The position numbers and the translations under genes were made by a program. From Pelargonium cotyledonis (taxonomy: Eukaryota > Streptophyta > Magnoliopsida > Geraniales > Geraniaceae), in assembly GCA_036897625.1 (NCBI GenBank), contig JAYMTA010000120.1, forward strand, positions 1-39,749: a DNA stretch of 39,749 bases, read 5' to 3'. Below are positions 11,409-22,790 of the stretch, in pieces. Under the pieces are notes generated by a model, which saw nothing but the letters and a program-made list of their open reading frames with translations, ran no database searches and had not been told where the DNA came from. Within the stretch, counting starts at the first letter, position 1. Each line of letters starts with the position of its first letter.

Positions 11409-14400
11409 TGCAGTTTATGGCTTAGTTATTCCTTATATAAACTGGTTTTGGTTTTATGTTGCGTCGCTAAAGTGGATTCTTAGTCCCATTTATTCAGTAA
11501 CTGACAAAAACCCTTTTGCTTGACTTGGAGACAGCTAAATACTTGCTCTTGCTTATTTTATATATGTAGTGTGAAGATTAACTGCACATTTAATCAAGCA
11601 AGCCAGGCTCATTTTATACAAACACCTCTCTTTTTTATCAGGCCTATTGATAGAATGAATACAATAAGCATTCTGTTTAGAAAGAATATTAAAATTGAAA
11701 AGATATTAAATAATCTCATGAACATACCATAATATCATGCAACTGTTGCAATTTTAAATCAATAGTGTTCTTGGTTCTTGAACATTGCCATTTGTTGTTT
11801 CTCCATATTGTCATTCTATTATACCAAATATTTTACTTATCATGGACATTAGTATTTATATCTGTTAATATGCTAGTCCTTTTTCCTACGGTCATAAAAT
11901 CATAAGATTACCTTACTACCATGTTATTGCAGTTAGACGTTCGTCAAACTACTTATTCAATTAAAGGAGTGGCTTTATATGGTTTGCGTTGTGTATTCAG
12001 CCTATTCCTGATGGAACTCATCACACATTTCCTTTATTACAATGCCTTTGCAATTAGGTGAGTCTATTATTTAGTAAATTTCCTTATTACAATTCCTTTG
12101 CACACTACATAAATTTCTCCTTCACCCTTTTCTTATTATTTAGTAATTGAATTTCTTTCTGCACCTATTAGTGGCTCGTGGAAGCAGTTATCTCCTCTGG
12201 ATGTATTCATCATTGGTTATGGGGTAAGAGGAAATTTTTTATGATAACATTGTATGGAATTATAACTCTATTTATCTTTGAATTTTATGTTTTTTTTTTA
12301 ATGACAAATGATTTTTGAGAATGTATCTATTATGTGAAGTAGGGATCTGATGAGAAGTGTGATACTTCAAATAACTGACGGATTTCTGGGAAGTTACTAG
12401 CTTATTAATGCTATAGACATTTTGATTCCCTTAGATATCCTGGACCCTTCTGAAGGGATTGTGATATGGCATTCAGCTGTATAATATAGCTTCATTGATG
12501 GCACAATCCATGTGGATTAAATGCAATAAGGCTACCAAAAGATTGGGAAATGTTTTACATCATTAAACCAGGTGTATGAACTTGTATTGATTTGGGATAA
12601 TTCATATATTTGTTTTGTTGTTGTTTGCTTACATGGAAAAAAAAAACAACATCAAGGAGTATGGTCTTTCTGTATGAGCAGAAAGCAACTTCTATTGTTC
12701 ATCTGCGCCATGAACCCTTGAATATTTTTAGCATTTTAGTAAGCTCTACAAGTATTTGATTACTGGGTTTTAGTGTCTTTCAGTTTGTTGGGAAGATCTA
12801 TTAACCTCAATATCTATTTTGGCACATATAACCACAAAATTTTGCACCTAAACTTCTTTTGGATTGCTGCAGGTCTTGAACTTCATGTGGCTGAAGTTCC
12901 TTCTAATCTGGCGCTATTTTCGGTTCTGGTCACTGGTACAATTTCTATAAGTAATTTTTGGAAGCATTTTTATTTTGGTAATCTGTAGCCTTATTTAGTT
13001 TTTTCCTGGACTATCCTTGATCTAGAAGGTCATTTGTCTACAATTATGTGATCATAGATATGTGGTATTGAGGCCCCTGAAAATATGCCAAGGTGCATTA
13101 ATAACTGCTACAACTTGGAAAGCTTTTGGAAAAATTGGCATGCATCTTTCAACAAATGGCTTGTGAGGTGCAACCTTGAATTTCCTTTTGACATTGGTTT
13201 TCTCCCTCTAACTCTTTCTTCTGACAGCTGAAATGTATCTTCTACAATTGACTATGATTTCAGGTATATTTATATTCCTCTCGGTGGATCTCAGAGAAAG
13301 CTACTCAATGTGTGGGTTATATTCACATTTGTAGCCATATGGCATGATTTAGAGTGGTAAATTAGCTCTCATCAAATTATTATTTAGCACTTTCTATGTT
13401 CTTTGAAGTTAAGATCAGTGCCACTTAAACCTCCTTTGATTTGACATCTTATTCCTTTTGGTTGTAGGAAACTTCTTTCATGGGCATGGTTAACATGTTT
13501 ATTCTTTGTCCCGGAAATGATATTCAAATCAGCGGCCAATGCATTTAAGGTGTTTCAAGTTGACTATATGACTAAATTCACATAAACTCACACGCGGCTC
13601 TCAAATGTTAAATTTGATTGGTTAAATACCTTATGGTTGTTAGTACTTAGTAGGGCTCTCTATCACAATACAATCTAGAGTTGGTTTAATTTATGATTTG
13701 TCTGTGTTTTCTTATTAGTTGGCGAGAATCACCCTAAGCCCATTTTTTTCACTTTTCATCATTGAGAGGGTAGTCTAGAGCAAAATTTCTGGGCAACCAT
13801 CTAAATTTTACTTCAATTGTCCTGCCCTGGAGATGGCTAAAGTAAAAATCTACTGCTATTGTCTTTTCTTGAAATGCCAACAATACTTGAACATGAGCAA
13901 CTGTTTACTCGTGATAATGACCACTTCCATTGTGTATGCTGATTGACTAGTCGGACCAGTATAGAGTGAATGCACTGATATTTAATAGATGTAGGAGAAA
14001 TGAGGCTTGCCTGTACATTACGCTGAAGTGTGGAGGCATTAGAAGTGAATTTATTCATTGATACGGCTTGGACGATAGGTTGGAGGTAGTAAATATATGC
14101 AAGGTATTCAAATCATGCTTTAATTTGAAGACATTAAGTGATGCTTATCAAATAGTTGAGATCATGCACAATCAGAATTGTTATTGCTGTTCATTGAAGG
14201 AGGAAGTGTATAAAAGTTATATATATTGATATCGCTTTTCTTTTTGTTTCTCTTAATATCTTTAAGATGTTTTGTTTTCTTCCACCTTATTTCACAATTC
14301 GTGAAACTTATTTTTCTGTTATAATACACTGCCAGCCAAAAAGTACTTTGGGGGAATTTGTTTTCCGTGAATTTGCAGCAGTTGCCGGTGCTGTCACAAT

Positions 14401-15124
14401 CACTTGTCTTATGGTATGTACTTTAGCACATTTAAAGTTAAAGCATTTTCATTGTTATATATCTTTCAATTACTACTTCATAGAACTCGTTCCATTGAAG
14501 GCCTGGTGATTGTTGTACTTCAAAATAAAAATAAAATAAAAATAGCCCAATGGGCCGAGCACAATACCGGGTAGTTCTCCCTCTTTACCTTAACCCCTCC
14601 CCATCCCGCCCAATTAGATTCAAACACACTACCTCTACTAGAAAATTGAGATTTGAATCATTGGGGTGTCCTTTTGGGAACTGGTTATCATTGTGTGTGA
14701 ATTATAGAGATGCATGTCTAGGGCCCAGATTAACTGCTCATGTTTTCATTATGCAGGTTGCAAACCTTGTTGGCTTTGTCATTGGACCATCAGGCATTAA
14801 TTGGTTGATTTCCCAATTCCTTACAAAAGAAGGTATGTAAATTTGATCTGATCCTTATTTTATCCTTTGGTAGCCTGCAGCTCTAGGTTAATGCAATACA
14901 AGTTATCTTGCAGGACTTCCTACCCTTGGTGGCATGTTTTTGACATTTTATGTCGGGACAAAGGTAACCCGTGAATTCTTTATTATGTATACTGTGAACC
15001 TAAAGTCTCTTGATAATATTTTTATGGCCCTGAAAGGATCGGATATTCTTAAATTTTGATCTGAAGCTTTGGTCATTTGCAGCTTATGTTCCACATCCAT
15101 CACGCCCAGCAAAAGAGGCAATGA
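7735..15124 (+). CDS. MBOAT family O-acyltransferase (GUP1/HHAT type), 19 exons
   Basis: This is a multi-pass ER-type acyltransferase. Yeast GUP1 remodels GPI-anchor lipids and animal HHAT palmitoylates Hedgehog; the plant substrate is not shown here. Exons: 7735-7945, 8048-8103, 8940-9121, 9216-9264, 9532-9635, 9739-9803, 10567-10637, 11091-11150, 11255-11368, 11933-12057, 12172-12223, 12873-12935, 13058-13167, 13264-13356, 13468-13549, 14336-14413, 14757-14832, 14914-14963, 15083-15124. All phases join to 560 aa. Motifs: first membrane segment ~46-63; [12 protein letters not shown] (407-418); [12 protein letters not shown] (422-433); and the family's invariant His448 in AIWHDLEW. Start: ATG at 7735. 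An in-frame ATG at 7828 would give 529 aa, nearer to relatives that lack the hydrophilic N-terminus. The exon 2 donor (AAT|GTTCGT) is weak; all others are standard. Confidence 0.93.
10181..10200. repeat. small perfect hairpin in an acyltransferase intron
   Basis: CAGACTAG and CTAGTCTG form an 8-bp perfect inverted repeat around a 4-base spacer, inside the intron between exons 6 and 7. It is too short to call an RNA gene and is probably chance. Confidence 0.4.
11371..11404 (+). repeat. (CT)n microsatellite
   Basis: About 16 uninterrupted CT units lie two bases after the exon 9 donor of the acyltransferase gene. A run so close to a donor is likely length-polymorphic. As a pyrimidine tract next to a donor it might bind splicing factors, but that is inference. 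Confidence 0.9.
12028..12102 (+). repeat. short duplication across the exon 10 donor region
   Basis: The end of exon 10 (TTTCCTTTATTACAATGCC, from 12028) recurs at 12079 as TTTCCTTATTACAATTCC followed by TTTGCA, an offset of about 51 bp. A shared ATTATTTAGTAA word follows near 12066 and 12135. The second copy lost the donor GTGAGT, so only the first is usable as an exon end. Confidence 0.7.
14515..14700. other. GC-richer inserted-looking segment in intron 16
   Basis: An A/AAAT-rich run (14520-14543) leads into a segment of different composition with GCCCAATGGGCC, a short palindrome, and a C-rich stretch. The contrast with the surrounding T-rich intron suggests an old insertion such as a retroelement tail. 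No coding frame or target duplication was found. Confidence 0.25.
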
Positions 15125-15623
15125 ACTAAGAAATTTTGAAGGTTGATTACTTGGTTCATATGTTGCTTATCGGTGATATTCAGATTTTGAAGTCAAATAT
15201 GAGGATGTGAGATTAAGAGTTTCGTGGATGGAAAACTTCATTTTATTCGTCTAGACAAGGTATGATCCTTGAATCTTTAAGTTATCCATGCTACATGTGC
15301 GCTGTTGTAGTTAGGGTAAAGAAAACTAGTGTAAAGGGTAGGATAGTTCTGCAAATTCAATTTTGACAAACTTTGATGGCCCTGTTATGTTTCTACATTA
15401 GGATCAAAGACTCAGTTTCACTTGAAAATGCGACTGTGTTGCGTCGTAGATGATATTGTAATCATATGATGATTTTATCCATGTCACATTGTTTTTACAC
15501 AATTCTTGAACAATTTCGGATCATTAATTAAATTGATGGTTCACTCGGTTTCTTAACAATATACTACTATACATTAAATACTACTTTGTTTCTCGCAAAA
15601 ACTTACATGGAAACCTTCTAGAC
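15125..15623. other. convergent 3' flanks of acyltransferase and IST1-like genes
   Basis: The two genes end 499 bp apart on opposite strands. The space is AT-rich without a further gene and must hold both 3' UTRs. No clear poly(A) signal could be assigned to either. Confidence 0.6.
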
Positions 15624-16724
15624 TCATTGGCCATGTCTCCCCAAATATTTAGTTTGCTTTCTGTAACTTTCAAATTCCCGAACCCACGATAAATCTATCA
15701 ATAAGTCACCAAACTTTTGCTCTTTCCTTTCTTGATCACTCAATTGCTCCTCAACTTCACTGTCGTCGGCTGTTTCTACACTTAGCTTGTGATCTTCATC
15801 CGCTTTCATCTTCCGCTCTTCTTCATCTTCATTGTCACGTTCATTACCTGTTTCTACGCTGCTCAGCTTGTGTTCTTCATCTCGTTCTTGACCAGTGTTC
15901 ATCTCCCGCTCTTCTTTACCTTCGTTGTCATGTTCATCACCTGTTTCTACAAAACTCAGCTCGTGTTCTTCGTCACTTTCTCTATCAGTGTTCAACTCCT
16001 GCTCGTTATCATTATCAGTTAATGTCCATATCAGCTCGTGTTCTTCGTAACTCTCTTGATCAGTACTCAGCTCCTGCTCATCATCATAAACTGCTTCTGC
16101 GACACTCAGCTCCACTTTCTGTTCCTCCTTGTATTCCTCTTTTGGCTGGATAAACTCGTAGCTGCTGGCTACCAACTTCGCGAGCAGCTTCTTGACATCG
16201 CCCGTCAACCTATCCTCGCAAAAATATTTGTTCCTCAGCCGCACATGAACCTTACAATCCATAACCTCCTCATCTTCACCGCCACATGGCGCATATCTCT
16301 CCCTGAAAAGCTCCCGGAGCAGTTCCATCCTCTTCCCCGCCTGCATAGACTCGCATCTCCGCGAAGCAAACACAAGGCTCGCCACAGCCTCTTGAACGTG
16401 CGGAGGCAAGGCCGCGAAGCTACACTCCTTGACGAGTAGAGGAAAGTTGTCAAGAATGCACTCGCAGAAGCCTTGGATCAATTCTAAAACCCACTTGGTG
16501 CACAACTCCTCGTAGACCTCCCCGGCCATTTCTTCGGTAATCGGATTCTCAAGGGAGGATTCGAGGTATTTTTTGACTTTTTTGACGGCGTTCTTGTCAC
16601 TCTCGAGATCTCGGAGAATGTGCTTGACATGATTCTTGGCTTCGGAAGCTTTGCTCCATCTTTTTCTTGTTCTTGAAGGTTTAGCAAAATATAGCATCCG
16701 CAAAAACATGTTCTTCACCGTCAT
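15624..16724 (-). CDS. divergent IST1-like protein with acidic repeat tail
   Basis: IST1 proteins regulate the VPS4 ATPase in ESCRT-III membrane scission at multivesicular bodies. This intronless frame encodes 366 aa from the ATG that gives MTVKNMFLRM. The frame is open 44 codons further upstream, but that part looks non-coding. An internal Met (MFLRMLYF) at 16709 is an alternative. Residues ~18-185 resemble the helical IST1 domain: a basic first helix, then EELCTKWVLELIQGFCECIL, then a helix with ASLVFASRRCESM and MELLRELFRERYAP. After an FIQPKEEY junction the rest is strongly acidic and built of imperfect ~31-residue repeats (HELSFVETG/HKLSSVETG/HKLSVETA). The protein ends in a hydrophobic stretch, FGDLLIDLSWVREFE, that might act as a MIT-binding helix. 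Family assignment is by pattern only; the N-terminus diverges from typical IST1. Confidence 0.72.
   Translation of the reverse strand: MTVKNMFLRMLYFAKPSRTRKRWSKASEAKNHVKHILRDLESDKNAVKKVKKYLESSLENPITEEMAGEVYEELCTKWVLELIQGFCECILDNFPLLVKECSFAALPPHVQEAVASLVFASRRCESMQAGKRMELLRELFRERYAPCGGEDEEVMDCKVHVRLRNKYFCEDRLTGDVKKLLAKLVASSYEFIQPKEEYKEEQKVELSVAEAVYDDEQELSTDQESYEEHELIWTLTDNDNEQELNTDRESDEEHELSFVETGDEHDNEGKEEREMNTGQERDEEHKLSSVETGNERDNEDEEERKMKADEDHKLSVETADDSEVEEQLSDQERKEQKFGDLLIDLSWVREFESYRKQTKYLGRHGQ
15725..16115 (-). repeat. ~93-bp coding repeats in IST1-like tail
   Basis: Three to four imperfect units encode E-L-(S/N)-T-(D/G)-(Q/R)-E-x-(Y/D)-E-E-H-(E/K)-L followed by a V-E-T-(G/A) core and D/N/E-rich residues. 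On the plus strand they appear as repeated AGCT(C/T)GTGTTCTTC and CCTGTTTCTAC words. The last unit is shortened. Confidence 0.75.
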
Positions 16725-17225
16725 GATGTGTATAGTTTCAGAACCAGAAAATTGGTGAACAATTGAAGTGAATCTGTGAATGTGTATCTGAATGAGACAC
16801 ACTATTTGTATATGACACTGATTCAACATCGTTTCGGAATAGTAATCAAAATACAACTCTTATTTATTTTTTGTAATATCTCAATTAGTATTTCAAAGAA
16901 GTATAGTACTGATAAATTAGAGTTTTACTCAATTTTGTAATTGATTTAAGAAAAAAGAATTGTATTTAAATTCCATATATATATCAGGTTAGACGAACAC
17001 ATGAATCATAAATTAAACATCATACAAAAAATGCTCGTAGAGATCGCGAGCCAGTAACTTAAAGTTTTGTATTATTTTAATATTTGTTCATAACTTCAAT
17101 GCATTTTTTATCTTTTCAATAAAAGAAATAATATAAAAAAATTTAATGTGTGAAGAGAGCAATGTAATGTTACATGATTGGTAAGATGTGATGTTCCGGT
17201 ATTAATCTTACTTTTATTGCAGTTT
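16725..17225. other. upstream DNA of IST1-like gene
   Basis: AT-rich DNA with no coding frame or clear TATA/CT leader. It presumably holds the promoter of the minus-strand IST1-like gene. Confidence 0.4.
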
Positions 17226-17345
17226 TGAATCGCAGAAAATAACTGCAGTTGAAAGGCCAAATAATCTCATTGTTGCAACCTACAACCGCAGTTAATAGAA
17301 ACAATTATTGCAGCTTTCAAGCGCAATTAATAACTGCAGCTAAAA
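17220..17345. repeat. cluster of direct and inverted CTGCAG/CCGCAG motifs
   Basis: AAAATAACTGCAGTTGAAAG (about 17236) and TTAATAACTGCAGCTAAAAG (about 17327) are near-identical, and inverted relatives such as CCGCAGTTAATAG lie between them. Arrays like this are typical of the sub-terminal regions of plant DNA transposons. No transposase or terminal repeat is visible, so it is at most a remnant. Confidence 0.4.
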
Positions 17346-17349
17346 GCAC

Positions 17350-17999
17350 AAAACGAGTTGTGAGGGTACCTCACTTTGTTGGTGCCCTGTGCGATCGCCC
17401 ACATTGCACCCGGCTCTGTGCTTATACGTCATAACGAAGTATTGTGGGACTTAACAATGATTCACGTTCTATACATGGGACAACCAATCCAATCCGAGGT
17501 CTACACATGCCAATTCAAATATTCAATATCCAGTTGGACCGAGGTACGAGTATGGATTGTAAGGTTAAGGAGCGGTTGAGGAATTCAATGTATTTGAAAA
17601 TCTAAAGAGAAAGTTGTAAATACAGCAACCACAGGGACAAGAACAAGAACACTTGTCATGATTCATAATAAAGCAAATTCAGTTCTGGAAACATCAGGCA
17701 AGTAAACACAATACAGACACATTTTCCATTGCTACAACTCTACTGTTCCATTTAAAACCTACAATCTCTGAACAATCTGGAGTGCAAACATTGCTGCACC
17801 ATTACCTTTGCATGATTCGTCCAAGAAAACTGCACATATTTACGTCACAAAATGAAATCAGATAGTTGCATTTACAGAGATTTATGTTCATTATCAAACA
17901 ACGATAAATCAACAAAAGATTAATTGATATTATAGAGCTTAACCTGACAAGTGTTAAGTAGCCACTGCCTTGTGTTCATGAACTGATAATACCAAGAAG
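17350..17999. other. IST1-FEN1 spacer and FEN1 3' UTR
   Basis: From 17350 to about 17580 the DNA is GC-richer and of unknown origin, with no homologue recognised. From about 17600 to 17999 it probably carries the FEN1 3' UTR on the minus strand. Confidence 0.35.
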
Positions 18000-20900
18000 C
18001 TACTTCTTCCTGCCACGACCAGCCTTTGACTTTTTGTTTGCGGTTTCTTTGGCTGCATTTTGTGGGGTCTCCTGTCGCAAGGATAAGCAAAAAGTTAATT
18101 TAGTGAGTTCAAGTATTCAGGAGGAAGAAGGTCCAGGAATAAGGAAATATGAAGGTGTGAGAGAATTGCAAATAGCAAACTATAAGAGAAACAGAATATG
18201 AAGAGTGATTCTGCCATATCGGGAATAGAAAAATACTGCACATCACATTCAACGAGATTTGAAAATTATTCCTAACCAAAAGACATAGGAAGAATGTAAA
18301 GTTAGTGACCACTTGATACACCAGTTTGGACCCTCCATCTATTAGCTTAGGCTTTGGGGTTGGCATAAGCGCTCAATAAATATTACAAACTTTCAAACAG
18401 AACTGATACTGAATTAGTTGTTTGGAAGCTCAAAGCGCACACTAGGATTCCTAATTCCTATCATCAAAGGCACCAAAGAAATGATGTAGGAACTTTCAAC
18501 AAGACCAACTGCTACGAGTTATAGAATAAAGATATGAAGAATGAAAACTTCAAATCAACACGTGGTGCAACAAATTTGTAGTTCCTTTAAAAAACTTAAA
18601 CACTCGTCAGCACTTACAATCACAAATAGATTTAATTCATTCTTAGACCTAAGCAACCTACACTGCATTTCCCATCTGATGGATAGAAACTAAGTCTACA
18701 GAAAGAGAAACTAAATCTGCAAATCTCTTGATACTCTTGGAAAATTAAAAGGTCAATGATAAATGTATATGGAGAGGTACCTTTCTTTTGATGGGTGTGG
18801 ATGAATTGGGCACTGGCTTAAAAAATGATTCCATTCTGTATGTAAAAGTAAAAGTAAAAATGCAAGATAAGCCCATCGTAGAAGATCAATAGGTAAGACT
18901 TAATTTAATCTTCACTAACCGCCCTTGTGATCCCTTGTTCTTGGCTGCTTTGATCTTTTCTATTGCCTGGCACAGGAAAAGAGTAAAATTAATAATGAAT
19001 CTTACTTTTCTTTACGCAACATGGTCTTATGGAAAGCTTATGTAAGAGCCAAACTGAATTCTAGAGGACACACCTTAGTCACTCTGTCACTATTGAACCC
19101 ATTTTGATTTACCAGAAAGTCAATCAGACCCTGAAAATCGCCAAAATCATGCAAGCATTCCAATTAAATGAAGTAAAAAGAAAAAAGACAGTACAATTTA
19201 AATAATAAATATGTTACTTGTTCATCTGGACTAGTCCACTTGATCTCTTGTTGCTCATCGACAATGACAAGTGGCTCTTTGAAAAGACGTCTAGCTTCTT
19301 GATATGGCCACTCCTCAGGTATTTGGTACCTGAACATAGAAAAGCATAGTATAGTTACAGGCAAAAATATGCTTACTAGCTTATTCTGACTGAAACAAGA
19401 CACCAAACTGTATGAAATGATTATAATTATCTAAAGAGCATTTGCTAAATGCTACATAAAATCTAGGCGCGAGTTAATTAAATGAAGGCACTACCTGTTG
19501 TCATGGTGAGTTTCTGCTCCCAAAGAGAGTGTCAATGTGACAAAGGCCAAGTAGCCAAAGAGGTAAATGACTATGACTATAAAGTTGCTAACAAAGGGAG
19601 ACCCAGTTTACCACAATTTCTCATAATGGAGGCACTACAACGAGGAAGTTATCATACCACTAAGGTTTGCAAATACAGCATCAATTAGTCAAAAGATATT
19701 AAAAAAGTACCTCTCTTTGTTTATGTTCTCCAATATATTCTCTATAGAGCCATGTTGACGGATGAGCTTCAAAGCAGTCAGTCCTCCAATACCTTTTATC
19801 ATAAATTCATTAGTAAATAGTGAATACAAAATAAACCATGCAGCCAGCCAATGATATGAGCTTAAGATATTCAAATACTTCAAACAAAATTTATGATGCT
19901 GCAAAAGAAAATTCATTGCACCTCGAATGCTGTCACAATAATCACATCCAGAAAGAATGCACAAGTCAATAAACTGATCCATAGTAAGGTTTAGCTCCTC
20001 CAAAACCTAAAAGGAAATCAGCAACCAATAATAAGCCACTGAGCTGGACAGAATGCAATCACATCTCTATCAATGCTCTAAACACCTTTGCAACTTCAAA
20101 CTCCATGACTGGGATTTTTCTTGAGCTAGGATCCATCAAATGGCGGAGGAACCTAGTAGCTCCAAAAGTTAGGGAATCCATGTCTTCAGAAGCCACAGCA
20201 TAAACCTGAAATAGAGATGCTAAATATTGACCCCTATAATGTAGTTTTGTGGGCTAATTTGGACAGCCGATGATTGTTTTTATATGTTGCACAAATAAAA
20301 GAATACAAAACAGCTTAGAGGTAACCAATATGATACATGCCTTTCCTGCTTTACAAAGCACAGCACATTGAGCCTCTGCTTCAGAAGGAGCCTAAAAAAG
20401 GCGAAAACAGATGTTACTAGATTCAGTTGACTTATTGCAGAACAAGGATGGGCAGTATGTAATATAAGACATTGAAAAGAAAAATCTATAGTACAAGATA
20501 CATCAAATTGTTAAACACTTACACCTAGAACATCTAGCACTAAGTTGATTTCAAATAACTAATGTACCTCAACTACAGGCACTCCCATGAGTCCTAATAG
20601 TCTTTTGCAGTCTTCATTATGCTGTTTGGTGACTTTTACGGTGCGTTTGCTGAATTTCTCAATGTCATCCTTATTGCCGCTCTGCAATGGAAAGAAAAAC
20701 ATGCTATGAGATCCTAGGCAAAGTAGAAACCAAAGAAAATACCAAAACAAGGAAAAGAAAGTAAGAAACAGAAAAGGGATGCATATACCTCAATAGCCTT
20801 CTGCAAATCCTCAGTAGCATCTTCCCTCTTTGAATAACTGCATGAAGATGGAAGCTTGTAAATACTAAATCTTTTAAGGTAATCATAAAAAAAATTAACT

Positions 20901-22646
20901 AATTAAATAACAAATAAATCATTGTTATAGCAAAAGTACCGTTTTGCAAGCTCTTGTTTCTTCAAATCTGGAGGCTGCCCATCAAAAACATAGCTGAAAG
21001 GAGAGGAAATATTTCAGCAAATCACAAAGTTTGCAACACTGAGATATGGTAGCAATGGTTATTTCAAAATGAATAACAAAATAAAATTAAAGGGGTAAAA
21101 ATTAAAAAGTAAAGAAGAAATTACACTGGCTTTATTCCAGCTTCCAGAAGCCTAATTGTTCGTGAGAACATGCCTTGCAAATGGCTACAGTTTCAACACA
21201 CAGAAAACTCATATCAGTATTCAGGAAACAGAAAACATTACAGAACTCGCAAAGAGGAAATTAAGGAGGTTACGTCCGAAAATTCAAATAATGTCCACAT
21301 CAACAGAGCTCTCTGTGATGCTTGAGGCATCAATCTTACTTCTAGTTCATTAGTTGCCTGACTTTACTCTTAGTGGAATATGTTCTAAATCACTTCTCTC
21401 TTTTTTGCATCTAATAGGAACATTTTTCCGTTAATGTTTATTGTAATAGATATATCACTTACTCAGCAGAAGAAATAACAGTAACAACAAGACCTCTACA
21501 AGAACAATCAAATCACTCATTCCACTCTAATTTATAAGTACTCCCCGGCTAACTTTAGTTTCAATTAGGAACTAAGTTTAAAAAAATTCCAATTACAGAT
21601 TACAGTGAATAGTCAATAATAATTCTTGTATTTTATCCTCTTCTTTTGGTCAATATTCTCCATCCTCATAAATAAATTAAACTCTTCAAAACCATTAAAA
21701 ATTCCTAAAATATATCAAAGGAACCCATCAGCAACAACACCCATCAAGACATTTTCCAAACAATGTTCAGGTAGGATGCATGAATCATTTAGCAAAACTC
21801 TTTCAAACCTTCTACTCTTATTCTCCATTCCATCCAATTTAATGCTATCTCATGTGTCAAGTTATGCCAACCCCTACCCCTTTTAGGTTCACCTAACTGA
21901 ATTCTCTTAGATTAACTCACAATGTCACTAACCTACCTACGTTGCACATGTTCAACTTCCTTTGTCAGTTTTCTGACATCGTATGATTATCAGATGGACG
22001 TACCCAAACTCTTGCCTAGATAGCTTCATTCCTAATACTATCCTTCCTAGATTTACTACAAACCCACCTAAGCATTTTCATGTTTGCTATCCCGTCCTAC
22101 GACTCTGTAGCCTCCTTCCTAACATTCAGTGCCATACAAACAAAAAAAGCGAACCCATTTCAATATTGCAACAAACCAGTAAATATAACTAAAGAAGCAT
22201 CAATTTCGGTAAATTACTCCATTAATTTTCACAACTATAAGCTAATTTTACTCAAATTCCAGAGACAACATTGCACAGACATAGAGGGCAAACCTAGTTA
22301 CTTCACCGGCCTCATTAGTAAGCATCTCAGCCCCAGTCCTCCCCACCACAATCTGCACCACCATTGACACAATTAACCCTACAAACACAAAAATGCACTA
22401 AAGCAAAATGCAATAGTCCGTACGAGGAACTGGTAGATGCTCATGCTAGCATCAATGGCGATTTTGCGGCCAAAGTAGCTCTCGAATTTCTGCTCTTTCA
22501 TGGCCTTCGGTGCATTATCCGCCAGCAGCTTGGTTAAACCCTAGCACCAAAAACAACGAAATTAATCCCCAAAAAAAAAGGTTTTAATTGAAATTTGGGC
22601 AAAATAAGAAAGGAAATGTAATTAAAAATGTCACCTTTATTCCCAT
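18000..22646 (-). CDS. FEN1: flap endonuclease 1 (FEN1), 16 coding exons
   Basis: A nuclear structure-specific nuclease that removes 5' flaps in Okazaki fragment maturation and long-patch base excision repair, guided by PCNA. Exons: 22646-22635 (only 12 nt, MGIK), 22540-22424, 22352-22294, 21184-21125, 20993-20940, 20837-20789, 20681-20568, 20391-20341, 20205-20086, 20006-19922, 19792-19711, 19329-19218, 19130-19074, 18966-18920, 18835-18781, 18071-18000. They join in phase to 381 aa, the usual plant length. The metal-binding acids are present: Asp34, Asp87, Glu159, Glu161, Asp180, Asp182 and Asp234. The PCNA box QGRMESFF spans 338-345, followed by a basic tail ending AGRGRKK. The intron after Lys172 starts with GC rather than GT (20340-20339). 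The start is fixed because mature FEN1 begins with Gly2. Confidence 0.97.
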
Positions 22647-22744
22647 TTCTGTGATCTGTGAAGAAGAAGAAGAAGAAAAATTAAGAGCAAAGCTTGTTGA
22701 GGTTAAAGAAAAAGAAAGTGAAGAATCAGCAGAGAATGACCTTC

Positions 22745-22753
22745 TTTCCCGCC
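22745..22753 (-). promoter_or_regulatory. E2F-type site upstream of FEN1
   Basis: TTTCCCGCC (GGCGGGAAA on the gene strand) matches the canonical E2F core and lies about 100 bp upstream of the FEN1 ATG, in the proximal promoter or 5' UTR. FEN1 is S-phase expressed and E2F control is known for replication genes, so the site is plausible. The match itself is seen; binding is inferred. Confidence 0.7.
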
Positions 22754-22790
22754 TCCTCTAACTGGGGTTTATGAATCTCTCTCTACTCCA

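Noticed and set aside
15789-16439. Plus-strand frames opposite the IST1-like gene
   Set aside because: These are antisense shadows of the acidic repeat, which produces Phe/Leu-rich nonsense.
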